Shown: piece by piece, positions 4,188 to 10,624 of the stretch
How the letters are laid out: each line of letters starts with the position of its first letter
How positions within the stretch are numbered: position 1 is the first letter of the stretch
Source of the DNA: a bacterium
Lineage (GTDB): Bacteria > SZUA-79 > Acidulodesulfobacterales > Acidulodesulfobacteraceae
Direction: 5' to 3'
DNA length: 10,624 bases
Assembly (NCBI GenBank): GCA_021791295.1
Contig: JAJYWW010000134.1
Location: 1 to 10,624 of the forward strand
Notes under the pieces: generated by a model
The model's input: the letters and a program-made list of their open reading frames with translations, nothing else
What the model was told of the DNA's origin: nothing
Databases searched by the model: none
Translations under genes and position numbers: made by a program

Positions 4188-6899
4188 ATGATTACGATGA
4201 TTACGTCAACGGAATTAAAACAAAAAATAAGATCGAAATATGCGCTGTTAAAAGACGACCTTCTTAATTACGATTCGTTTCATACCGCCAAGGAAATTTC
4301 TTTCTTTTACGATTCCATAATTGTCGAAGCTTTTTCACTTATTAAAGGAAGAGACGGTTATTGTGTAGTGGCAGGGGGCAGTTACTCAAATTTAGAATTG
4401 TGCCCTTATTCGGATATAGATATAATGATTTTGACGGAAAAAGGATTAAGCGGAGAGGATTCCGCAAGGGATCTGAAGGATTTTTTTTATTTATTTTGGG
4501 ATGCAGGAGTAGATCTTGCGCAAAGCGTAATGACCTGCGCCGAAGCCGCAGAACTTATGAGCAGCGATTTGAATACTTATACGTCTTTTATAAATGCAAG
4601 ATATATTGCAGGCAGCAAACCTTTATTCGATAAATTTACATCGGACTTTAAAAAGATAGACGCAAAATTAATTTTTTTAAAAGAAATAATGAAGAGCTTA
4701 AGAAAAAGGCGGCTTATCAATGTTATGACCGACAACGACATTTTTCTTCTTGAACCGGATGTTAAAGAGGCTATAGGAGGTTTGAGGGATTATTCTTATT
4801 GCGGATGGATATATTATCTTGGCGTTAAGGATATATTTCCTAATCCGGACGTAGGCGGAGAAATCCTCGTCGAATATCAAAATAAATTTAAAAAGGCCGA
4901 AGAAACGGTAATTGCCGCTCTGAAAGCAAACAAAGCCGACACTTCTTTAAAAAAAGAGGATATAGCGGATCTTTATGAAGGGAAAAAATTTATTTTAAAA
5001 ACGCGCATTATGATGCATCTGCTTGCCGGGAAAAAAAACGACAGGCTTACTTTCGACGTTCAGGAGAATATAGCAAATGCATTTTATTATAGAGACGGCA
5101 AATTTTTAAATAAAATAGAGTATTTTATGCACGACTATTATTTAAATGCGAAAAACATACATAATATTTCCAAATTAATTATAAATATTCTGATAGAACC
5201 GAAGATTTTAATAAGTAAATATAAGGAGAAAAAGCAAAAAGAAATAATCATAGAAAATAATTTTTTTTTAAATAACGGTTTGATCGCGGTAAAAAACAAA
5301 GAACTATTTTTATCCGAATATAGGAATATTTTTAATTTATTAAATTTGTATCAAACATCAGGCTACAGATTAAACGCGGAATCAGTTAATCTGTTAAGAA
5401 TCAGCGGAATCAAATATGCCGCAAAAATTAAAAAAGGTAATTTTTCAAAGGATTTTTTTATAAATTTATTAAAGAATAAAAAAAGAGTATATCAAACGCT
5501 GCTGTTAATGCATGAAACTAAAATACTCGTCGCTTTAATTCCGGAGTTTGAAAAAATAGATTCTCTCTCTACTAACGACGTTTATCACGTATATACGGTC
5601 GATGCCCATTCTTTAAACGGTATATTTTATCTCGAAAATATGGCAAATTTTAAAATAAATAACGAACTTAAAGAAATATTTGAGGATTTAAGTCCGGAAG
5701 ATATGCTTATTTTAAATTTTTCGCTTCTTCTTCACGATATCGGCAAAGGATATTCCGCGCATCACGAGTCTATAGGCTCTAAAATAGCGGTCAAAATTGC
5801 AAAAAGAATAGGTTTTAATTCAAATGTTTCCGATGCGGTTGAATTTTTAATTTTAAATCATTTCGTTCTTCCCCTTACTTCCGAAAGAAGGGATATTCAT
5901 GATCCGACTACCATTAAATACGTTGCCGGTATAGTTAAAGACATAGAGCGGTTAAAACTTCTTTTTATAATTAGCATCTGCGATTCTATGGCGGTTTCTA
6001 AAACAAGGTTTAATTCATGGAGGAAGATGCTGCTGGTGGAACTTTACGAAAGAACCTTGTCGTATTTAAAAAACACTGAAGGATATTTTAAAGACGACGG
6101 TTACTATATAAACAGGGTATATGAATACGCAGAGACGCTTAGAGGTAAAAACGGATATAAATTTCTTGAAAATATTAAGGATTTAAAAGAATTTATATCG
6201 GATTTTATTAATAAATTTTATTCCCCAGGCAAGTACTTGGCAAAAGAAAGCAAAGAAAATATTTTACTGCATTTAAAATTGTTTTCTAAAATAACCGAGT
6301 CTCATAGATTTAATTTTGTCGCAAAAATGCACGAAACGGAAGATTATTATGAAATAGTAATTTGCGGAGAAGACAGCAAAGCAATATTTTCGGATATTAC
6401 CGGAGTTTTATCCTATTTCGATTTTAATATATTGAGCGCTGATATAAACACAAGAAAAGACGGTAAATTCGTGGATACTTTTTTTGTAAACCATATATAC
6501 AAAAAAGTCGACGGAGATATCGACTGGCATAAACTACGAAAGACTTTCTTTAACGTTTTTAACGGAACGGAAAAATTGGAGGAAAAGTTAAAAAATAAAA
6601 GAAAAAACGAAAGTTTATATGCAAAGAGCGGACCAAGAGTTATAACTTCCGTTGAAATTTACAATAATATTAGCGAAGAATTTACCGTAATAGAAATACA
6701 GGCTTTGGACAGGAAAGGACTTTTGCACGATATAGGAAAAATTTTTAATTCATTTAACATCGACATTTTTGTTTCTAAAATTACGACGCAGGGGAATAAA
6801 GCATATGATACGTTTTACGTTAAAAATTATCAAGGAGGCAAAATAAGGAATTTGCTTTTAATGAAAAAAATAAAACAAACCGTTAAAGATATGCTTTAA
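4188..6899 (+). CDS. glnD: Bifunctional PII uridylyltransferase / uridylyl-removing enzyme
   Basis: At 903 residues with the full domain order this is GlnD, which uridylylates PII (GlnB/GlnK) at low glutamine and removes UMP at high glutamine. The nucleotidyltransferase domain is about 40-280, with GGSYSNLELCPYSDIDIMIL (63-82) and metal ligands D76 and D78. The HD domain, responsible for UMP removal, carries YHVYTVDAHS (466-475), HD at 516-517 (LLLHDIGKG), H525/H526, H558 and D599. Two ACT domains close the protein, about 720-775 and 833-890 (VIEIQALDRKGLLHDIGKIF); they bind glutamine in the family. The usual GGYGRGE motif reads GSYSNLE here, so the conserved Arg is missing, but the catalytic Asp pair is intact. 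The start has GGAGA nine bases upstream. No PII or glutamine synthetase gene lies in the window. Confidence 0.94.
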   Translation: MITMITSTELKQKIRSKYALLKDDLLNYDSFHTAKEISFFYDSIIVEAFSLIKGRDGYCVVAGGSYSNLELCPYSDIDIMILTEKGLSGEDSARDLKDFFYLFWDAGVDLAQSVMTCAEAAELMSSDLNTYTSFINARYIAGSKPLFDKFTSDFKKIDAKLIFLKEIMKSLRKRRLINVMTDNDIFLLEPDVKEAIGGLRDYSYCGWIYYLGVKDIFPNPDVGGEILVEYQNKFKKAEETVIAALKANKADTSLKKEDIADLYEGKKFILKTRIMMHLLAGKKNDRLTFDVQENIANAFYYRDGKFLNKIEYFMHDYYLNAKNIHNISKLIINILIEPKILISKYKEKKQKEIIIENNFFLNNGLIAVKNKELFLSEYRNIFNLLNLYQTSGYRLNAESVNLLRISGIKYAAKIKKGNFSKDFFINLLKNKKRVYQTLLLMHETKILVALIPEFEKIDSLSTNDVYHVYTVDAHSLNGIFYLENMANFKINNELKEIFEDLSPEDMLILNFSLLLHDIGKGYSAHHESIGSKIAVKIAKRIGFNSNVSDAVEFLILNHFVLPLTSERRDIHDPTTIKYVAGIVKDIERLKLLFIISICDSMAVSKTRFNSWRKMLLVELYERTLSYLKNTEGYFKDDGYYINRVYEYAETLRGKNGYKFLENIKDLKEFISDFINKFYSPGKYLAKESKENILLHLKLFSKITESHRFNFVAKMHETEDYYEIVICGEDSKAIFSDITGVLSYFDFNILSADINTRKDGKFVDTFFVNHIYKKVDGDIDWHKLRKTFFNVFNGTEKLEEKLKNKRKNESLYAKSGPRVITSVEIYNNISEEFTVIEIQALDRKGLLHDIGKIFNSFNIDIFVSKITTQGNKAYDTFYVKNYQGGKIRNLLLMKKIKQTVKDML

Positions 6900-6973
6900 A
6901 ATGACCGCCATTTAATTCGATGCCATTTAATTTGCTTGACTAAAAGTATTATGTTGTGATAAAAATATTAATT

Positions 6974-7237
6974 ATGACGGATACACAACCAAAAACAAAA
7001 ACATTTGCGGAAATTTATGAATCGCAGGGACATTATGTAGAAGCATTGAATATTTATATAGACCTGCTAAAAGAAAATCCTTTTGACGAAGAATCTTTGG
7101 ACAACATAAAAAGACTTCAAAACTTAATTAAAACAGATAAAGAAAACAATAATAAAAAACGTCAAAACGTGATATCTGCTTTAGAAAATTTTCTGCAGAA
7201 AACTTACGCCTACAAAAAAAGTTCCTTCCTGCTCTGA
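6974..7237 (+). CDS. Small TPR-like protein of unknown function
   Basis: This 87-residue protein has one tetratricopeptide-like helix pair: FAEIYESQGHYVEALNIYIDLLKENPFDEES, with Gly, Tyr, Ala and Pro in the usual TPR positions. A charged Asn/Lys-rich linker (NNNKKR) and a final helix follow. Such a single TPR suggests a protein-protein contact role; the partner is unknown. There is no signal peptide. I chose the ATG at 6974. An in-frame GTG at 6956 would add six hydrophobic residues, but neither start has a visible Shine-Dalgarno. A TTGACT at 6936-6941 could be a -35, with only a poor -10 (GATAAA, 6958-6963) that would give a nearly leaderless transcript. From memory, similar short TPR proteins precede the peptidase-efp-accBC genes in deltaproteobacteria. 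Confidence 0.7.
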   Translation: MTDTQPKTKTFAEIYESQGHYVEALNIYIDLLKENPFDEESLDNIKRLQNLIKTDKENNNKKRQNVISALENFLQKTYAYKKSSFLL

Positions 7238-7282
7238 GTAAATATAAAAGTAAATAAATAGAATATAAAATAATCATAAGCC

Positions 7283-8389
7283 ATGCTTAATTTGCCGGAA
7301 CTTGCTTCAAACATAACAGAAAAAAAAGCGTCGGGAATTTTAATTAAAAAGCCGGCAAATATCTTTTTTATCTCTAATTTTTCCGGCAGCGGATATTTGT
7401 ATTTTTCGGTTTCCGGAGAAATTATTCTTTATACCGATGCAAGATATTCCGAAAGAGCTGCTAACGAGTGCTTTAAAAACGTTAAGATAATCAAAATAAA
7501 AGAAATATTCAAGGATATAGCTTCAGATATATTGCAAAGGGCGGGCTTAAGCGGTTTTTCTTCCATACTGTTTGAATCCGATTATATTACTTATGACGAA
7601 TATATATCTTTTGCTAAAGAATTGGGGAATAAGTTTAATTTTATTCCCGCAGGCGGTTTTTTATCGAAAATTAGATCCGTCAAAGATAAAAAAGAATTAG
7701 ACTATATAATGCAGGCAGTTTCCGTATCCGAAAAAGCCGTTATCGACATGCTTAAGAAAATTGTTTACAATAAAGAATCAGCCGGCATTTCAGAGAAAAA
7801 AGCTTCTTTAATTTATAAAAAAAATCTTTTAGATTTTTATTCAGCGGAATCTTTTGAAACGATAGTGCTCTCCGGCGGTAATTCAAGTATTCCGCACGGT
7901 TTGCCTTCCGCGGATAAAATTATTTCAAAGCGCGGCGTTTTATTATGCGACTTTGGAGCGGAAATTAACGGATATAAGAGCGATGAGACGTTTACGGTTC
8001 ATCTCGGAAAACCGGACAAGAAATTTTTAGACGTTTACGACACGGTTTATACGGCGCAGCAGAAGGCTATTTCAAAAATAAAGCCGGGCGTAAAATTCGG
8101 CAGTTTAGACAAAACGGTACGCGACTATATAGAAAAACGAGGTTACGGAAAATATTTTACCCATTCTTTGGGACACGGCGTAGGATTAGATATACACGAA
8201 TATCCGTACGTGGGCAAAAAAAACTTAGATACGATTAAGGAAGGAATGGTATTTACAGTGGAGCCGGGCGTTTATTTGGAGGGCGAATTCGGCGTCAGAA
8301 TTGAAGATATGTGCTATGTAGAACGGGAAGGAGCAAGGATTATAACAGGTATTAAAAAAGATAAATGCGGTATAGAAGGTTTGCTGTAG
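7283..8389 (+). CDS. Xaa-Pro aminopeptidase/dipeptidase, M24B family
   Basis: This 368-residue cytosolic metallopeptidase removes residues next to proline and helps recycle peptides. The N-terminal creatinase-like domain is about 1-130; the pita-bread catalytic domain starts near 135 (KDKKELDYIMQA). All five dinuclear-metal ligands are visible: D223 in LLCDFGAEINGYKSDETFTV, D234 in the same stretch, H298 in THSLGHGVGLDIHE, E327 in FTVEPGVYLEG, and E341 in GVRIEDM. The substrate-binding H305 is present too. The motif usually written SDxTRT reads SDETFT here, a substitution in a conserved Arg position. Whether it is PepP-like or PepQ-like cannot be decided from the sequence, so no symbol is given. 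No strong ribosome-binding site is visible. Its position directly before efp is a common arrangement. Confidence 0.92.
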   Translation: MLNLPELASNITEKKASGILIKKPANIFFISNFSGSGYLYFSVSGEIILYTDARYSERAANECFKNVKIIKIKEIFKDIASDILQRAGLSGFSSILFESDYITYDEYISFAKELGNKFNFIPAGGFLSKIRSVKDKKELDYIMQAVSVSEKAVIDMLKKIVYNKESAGISEKKASLIYKKNLLDFYSAESFETIVLSGGNSSIPHGLPSADKIISKRGVLLCDFGAEINGYKSDETFTVHLGKPDKKFLDVYDTVYTAQQKAISKIKPGVKFGSLDKTVRDYIEKRGYGKYFTHSLGHGVGLDIHEYPYVGKKNLDTIKEGMVFTVEPGVYLEGEFGVRIEDMCYVEREGARIITGIKKDKCGIEGLL

Positions 8390-8537
8390 ATTTAAAATTA
8401 ATGTCAAATTTAATAGTTGATTTTTATTTCGCTTTGTTTTAAATTAATTAATGCGCTAAAAAGCAAAAATAACATGCAAAAATAAATAATAAATATTGGT
8501 ATATTAAAATTAAGATATTACATCATATAACTATAAC

Positions 8538-8542
8538 GGAGG
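8538..8542 (+). promoter_or_regulatory. Ribosome-binding site that sets the GTG start of efp
   Basis: GGAGG lies nine bases before the GTG at 8552. No ATG in frame sits nearby, and the GTG start gives the family N-terminus, so this site fixes the start. The 160-base gap upstream is AT-rich, with only weak promoter candidates such as TTGATT (8417-8422) 17 bp before TAAATT (8440-8445). Confidence 0.75.
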
Positions 8543-8551
8543 TTTTACCAA

Positions 8552-9121
8552 GTGTATTCTACTACGGATTTTAAAAAAGGGCTTAAGATAGAAATGGATA
8601 AGGAACCATATGAAATAATAGATTTTCAGCATGTGAAGCCCGGCAAAGGCGGAGCGTTCGTCAGGACAAAGCTGAAGAGCCTTATTTCGGGAAAAGTAAT
8701 CGACAGAACTTTAAGGGCGGGAGAAAAAGTTGAAACGCCTAATATAGAAGAAAAAAATATGCAGTATCTTTACAACGAAGGTGACGATTTTATTTTTATG
8801 GACAACGAAACGTATGACCAGGTTCATATAGACAAAGAAGCCTGCGCCGAAAGCGCCGGATTTTTACTTGAAAATATAAACGTTAAAGTGCTGTATTATA
8901 ACGGCAAACCGATAAATATAGAAACGCCTAATTTTATAGACGTTAAAATAACTCAAACAGAACCCGGACTTAGAGGCGACACCGTTTCAGGCGCCACCAA
9001 ACCGGCAACTTTAGAAACTGGATTGGTTATAAACGTGCCGTTATTTTTGAACGAAGGCGATTTAATAAAAGTGGATACCAGGACTAAGTCTTATATAGAA
9101 AGAATAAACGCCAAACAGTAA
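8552..9121 (+). CDS. efp: Translation elongation factor P
   Basis: This 189-residue three-domain protein binds between the P and E sites and rescues ribosomes stalled on polyproline stretches. The N-terminal KOW-like domain holds the tip loop FQHVKPGKGGAFVRTKLK. K32 in PGKGGAF is the residue that is post-translationally modified in many bacteria (lysylated in E. coli, 5-aminopentanol in Bacillus). No modifying enzyme is in the window, so the type of modification is open. The two OB domains follow, with the signature region around ITQTEPGLRGDTVSGATKPATLETG (134-158), typical of the C-terminal domain. The start is GTG with a strong GGAGG. It is the third gene in the peptidase - efp - accB - accC run, 64 bases before accB. 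Confidence 0.97.
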   Translation: MYSTTDFKKGLKIEMDKEPYEIIDFQHVKPGKGGAFVRTKLKSLISGKVIDRTLRAGEKVETPNIEEKNMQYLYNEGDDFIFMDNETYDQVHIDKEACAESAGFLLENINVKVLYYNGKPINIETPNFIDVKITQTEPGLRGDTVSGATKPATLETGLVINVPLFLNEGDLIKVDTRTKSYIERINAKQ

Positions 9122-9185
9122 AATATCGGCTGACATATTTTAATTCTATGGAAATATATCGTCTTGCAGGGTTAAAGGAGAAAAT

Positions 9186-9701
9186 ATGAATATAAAAGAC
9201 ATTAAAGATTTGGTAAAATTCATTAAATCGAACAAAATTAAAGAATTTTACTATAAAAAAGGCGACGAAGAGTTTAAAGTCACCCTTGATTCCGATGAAT
9301 TTTATAAAGGCGGACGCAGAAATGCATTAATTGAAAAAAAAGAAGAGCGCGGCGCTCAAATTTCCGATTACGAACAAGCCGAACTTGTCAATTTTGCTAT
9401 AAGCAGGGCTAATATAGCGGCGGAAACCGATGCAGCAGCGGCTAAAGCTAAAAATGAACGTCTTAAAGAGATAGTTTCTCCTTTCGTAGGCTCGTTTTAC
9501 AGGTCGCCTTCTCCGGATAAACCGTCTTTCGTAGAGGTAGATTCTATAGTCGAAAAAGGAAGCCCTGTTTGTATAGTCGAGGCTATGAAAATTATGAACG
9601 AAATAGAGGTCGATATGAAATGCAGAATAGTATCTATTCTTGCAGAAAACGGACAATTGGTTGAATTTGGACAGCCTTTGTTTTTGGTAGAACCTCTTTA
9701 A
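9186..9701 (+). CDS. accB: Biotin carboxyl carrier protein of acetyl-CoA carboxylase
   Basis: This 171-residue protein carries the biotin that is carboxylated by AccC and then passes CO2 to acetyl-CoA. The N-terminal part (1-40, IKDIKDLVKFIKSNKIKEFYYKKGDEEFKV) is the conserved dimerisation/AccC-contact region. An Ala/Lys/Glu-rich linker (about 45-92) follows. The biotinyl-lipoyl domain runs from about 96 (VSPFVGSFYRSPSPDKPSFVEV) to the end. The biotinylated lysine is K135 in VEAMKIMNEIE, and the EAMKIMNE motif is perfect. GGAG (9177-9180) lies five bases before the ATG. accC follows after 75 bases, the classical order. Confidence 0.96.
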   Translation: MNIKDIKDLVKFIKSNKIKEFYYKKGDEEFKVTLDSDEFYKGGRRNALIEKKEERGAQISDYEQAELVNFAISRANIAAETDAAAAKAKNERLKEIVSPFVGSFYRSPSPDKPSFVEVDSIVEKGSPVCIVEAMKIMNEIEVDMKCRIVSILAENGQLVEFGQPLFLVEPL

Positions 9702-9723
9702 TAAAATTTGGGGAATATAAAAC

Positions 9724-9742
9724 TTTATATAAGTTATATAAA
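9724..9742. repeat. Perfect 19-bp palindrome in the accB-accC gap
   Basis: TTTATATAA (9724-9732) and TTATATAAA (9734-9742) are perfect 9-bp inverted arms around a single G. It is made only of A and T apart from the centre, so it is a weak RNA hairpin, but it could be a protein-binding site. In such AT-rich DNA a chance origin is quite possible. Confidence 0.4.
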
Positions 9743-9776
9743 ATAAGCTTAAAAACAGAAAATAAAAAAATAAAAT

Positions 9777-10624
9777 ATGTTTAGAAAAATTTTAATTGCC
9801 AACAGAGGGGAAATTGCGGTCAGAATTATAAGGGCTTGCAAAGAAATCGGCATAAAAACTGTTGCCGTATATTCAACCGCCGACAGGGACAGCCTTCACG
9901 TAAAATATGCCGACCAGAGTATATGCATAGGACCTCCGCCTTCTTCCAAAAGTTACCTTAATATATCTTCTATTATATCTGCGGCTGAAATAACCGACAG
10001 CGAAGCCATACATCCCGGATACGGTTTTTTATCGGAAAATGCAAATTTTGCTGAAATTTGCGAGAACTGCGGCATCAAATTTATCGGGCCTACTTCTTCA
10101 AATATGAATACGCTTGGAAATAAGCGAAATGCCAGAAAATTAGTCAAGAGCCTCGGCATTCCGGTCTTACCCGGCAGCGACGATATAGGCGATAATGAAG
10201 AGGAGATTAAAAAAGCAGCCGAAAAAATAGGATATCCGTTAATACTTAAGGCTTCTATGGGCGGCGGCGGAAGAGGCATTAAGATGGTTTTGACGCCGGC
10301 CCATTTATCTCAGGCTTATCATCAGGCAAGACAGGAAGCGCAGTCTTTTTTCGGCGATCAGGATGTTTATTTGGAAAAATTTTGCGAAAATCCAAGGCAT
10401 GTAGAATTTCAGGTGCTTGCGGACAAATACGGAAATGCGGTTTATCTTGGCGAAAGGGATTGCTCTATTCAGAGAAGACATCAAAAAATTATAGAAGAGG
10501 CGCCGTCTCTCGCCGTAAAATCCGCCGCAAGAAAAAAGATGGGCGCATTAATATTAAAAGTCGTAAAGGAAATAAATTACGTAAATGCGGCAACTTTTGA
10601 ATTTTTATTGGATAAAAACGATGA
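9777..10624 (+). CDS. accC: Biotin carboxylase subunit of acetyl-CoA carboxylase (3' end outside the window)
   Basis: The frame is open from the ATG to the window end, 282 codons of the usual roughly 447. AccC uses ATP and bicarbonate to carboxylate the biotin on AccB. The N-terminal domain opens with the canonical FRKILIANRGEIAVRIIRA and contains EAIHPGYGFLSENANFAE (76-93). The ATP-grasp domain follows: K116 in LGNKRNAR, K158 before the Gly-rich loop SMGGGGRG (160-167), H208 in ENPRHVEFQV, GERDCSIQRRHQKIIEEAP with K237, and E275 in ATFEFLLD. These match the nucleotide, bicarbonate and metal-binding residues known for E. coli AccC. No Shine-Dalgarno is visible before the ATG, unlike accB. The catalytic Arg and the C-terminal part lie beyond the window. 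Confidence 0.96.
   Translation, partial: MFRKILIANRGEIAVRIIRACKEIGIKTVAVYSTADRDSLHVKYADQSICIGPPPSSKSYLNISSIISAAEITDSEAIHPGYGFLSENANFAEICENCGIKFIGPTSSNMNTLGNKRNARKLVKSLGIPVLPGSDDIGDNEEEIKKAAEKIGYPLILKASMGGGGRGIKMVLTPAHLSQAYHQARQEAQSFFGDQDVYLEKFCENPRHVEFQVLADKYGNAVYLGERDCSIQRRHQKIIEEAPSLAVKSAARKKMGALILKVVKEINYVNAATFEFLLDKND

Noticed and set aside
9327..9656. - strand open frame inside accB
   Set aside because: It is fully contained in the clear accB gene; its Phe/Tyr/Arg-rich translation is an antisense artefact.
9953..10600. Open frames on both strands inside accC (9953-10279 -, 10382-10600 +)
   Set aside because: The accC frame runs uninterrupted through the whole region with intact active-site motifs, so these are shadows.
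1..10624. CRISPR arrays, tRNA or rRNA genes, riboswitches
   Set aside because: No regularly spaced repeat-spacer units, cloverleaf-like segments or conserved riboswitch cores were seen in any of the gaps.

Overview
The window is AT-rich bacterial DNA with the standard genetic code and mostly clear Shine-Dalgarno sites. GlnD, a 2TM RCK potassium channel and the block Xaa-Pro peptidase - efp - accB - accC suggest a free-living Gram-negative lineage. From memory, this gene order and the small TPR-like protein in front of it fit deltaproteobacterial-type genomes. The taxon is an inference and cannot be fixed from the sequence alone.

Left part (1-2100) is an accessory toxin-antitoxin island, all on the + strand. 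It holds a repeat-rich AT leader with TTAACA-type direct repeats every 11 bp, an unrecognised very basic 93-aa protein, a complete vapBC pair behind a textbook promoter, a complete higBA pair, and then a second copy of both control regions. That second copy contains the leader repeat again (about 1897-1993), followed directly by the vapB promoter and its first seven codons (2015-2084). The copy breaks off exactly where the purU stop codon begins. No transposase or recombinase is visible; the island looks shaped by duplication and deletion between repeats.

Middle part (2083-6899): purU (10-formyl-tetrahydrofolate deformylase) and a two-TM potassium channel with an RCK domain lie on the - strand, probably as one unit. 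glnD (PII uridylyltransferase / uridylyl-removing enzyme) runs divergently from the channel. Together they form a housekeeping stretch covering C1-folate balance, K+ flux and nitrogen sensing.

Right part (6974-10624) is a + strand run: a small TPR-like protein, an M24B Xaa-Pro peptidase, elongation factor P, the biotin carboxyl carrier protein AccB, and the first 282 codons of biotin carboxylase AccC, cut by the window edge. AccB and AccC are two parts of acetyl-CoA carboxylase, which makes malonyl-CoA for fatty-acid synthesis.

The most interesting material is the island's repeat architecture: a vapB control-region relic whose only coding differences before the breakpoint are synonymous, an intact promoter in that relic pointing antisense into purU, and short AAGGTGTCAG repeats bracketing higBA almost exactly from start codon to stop codon. 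I see no clear new multi-gene system beyond this.
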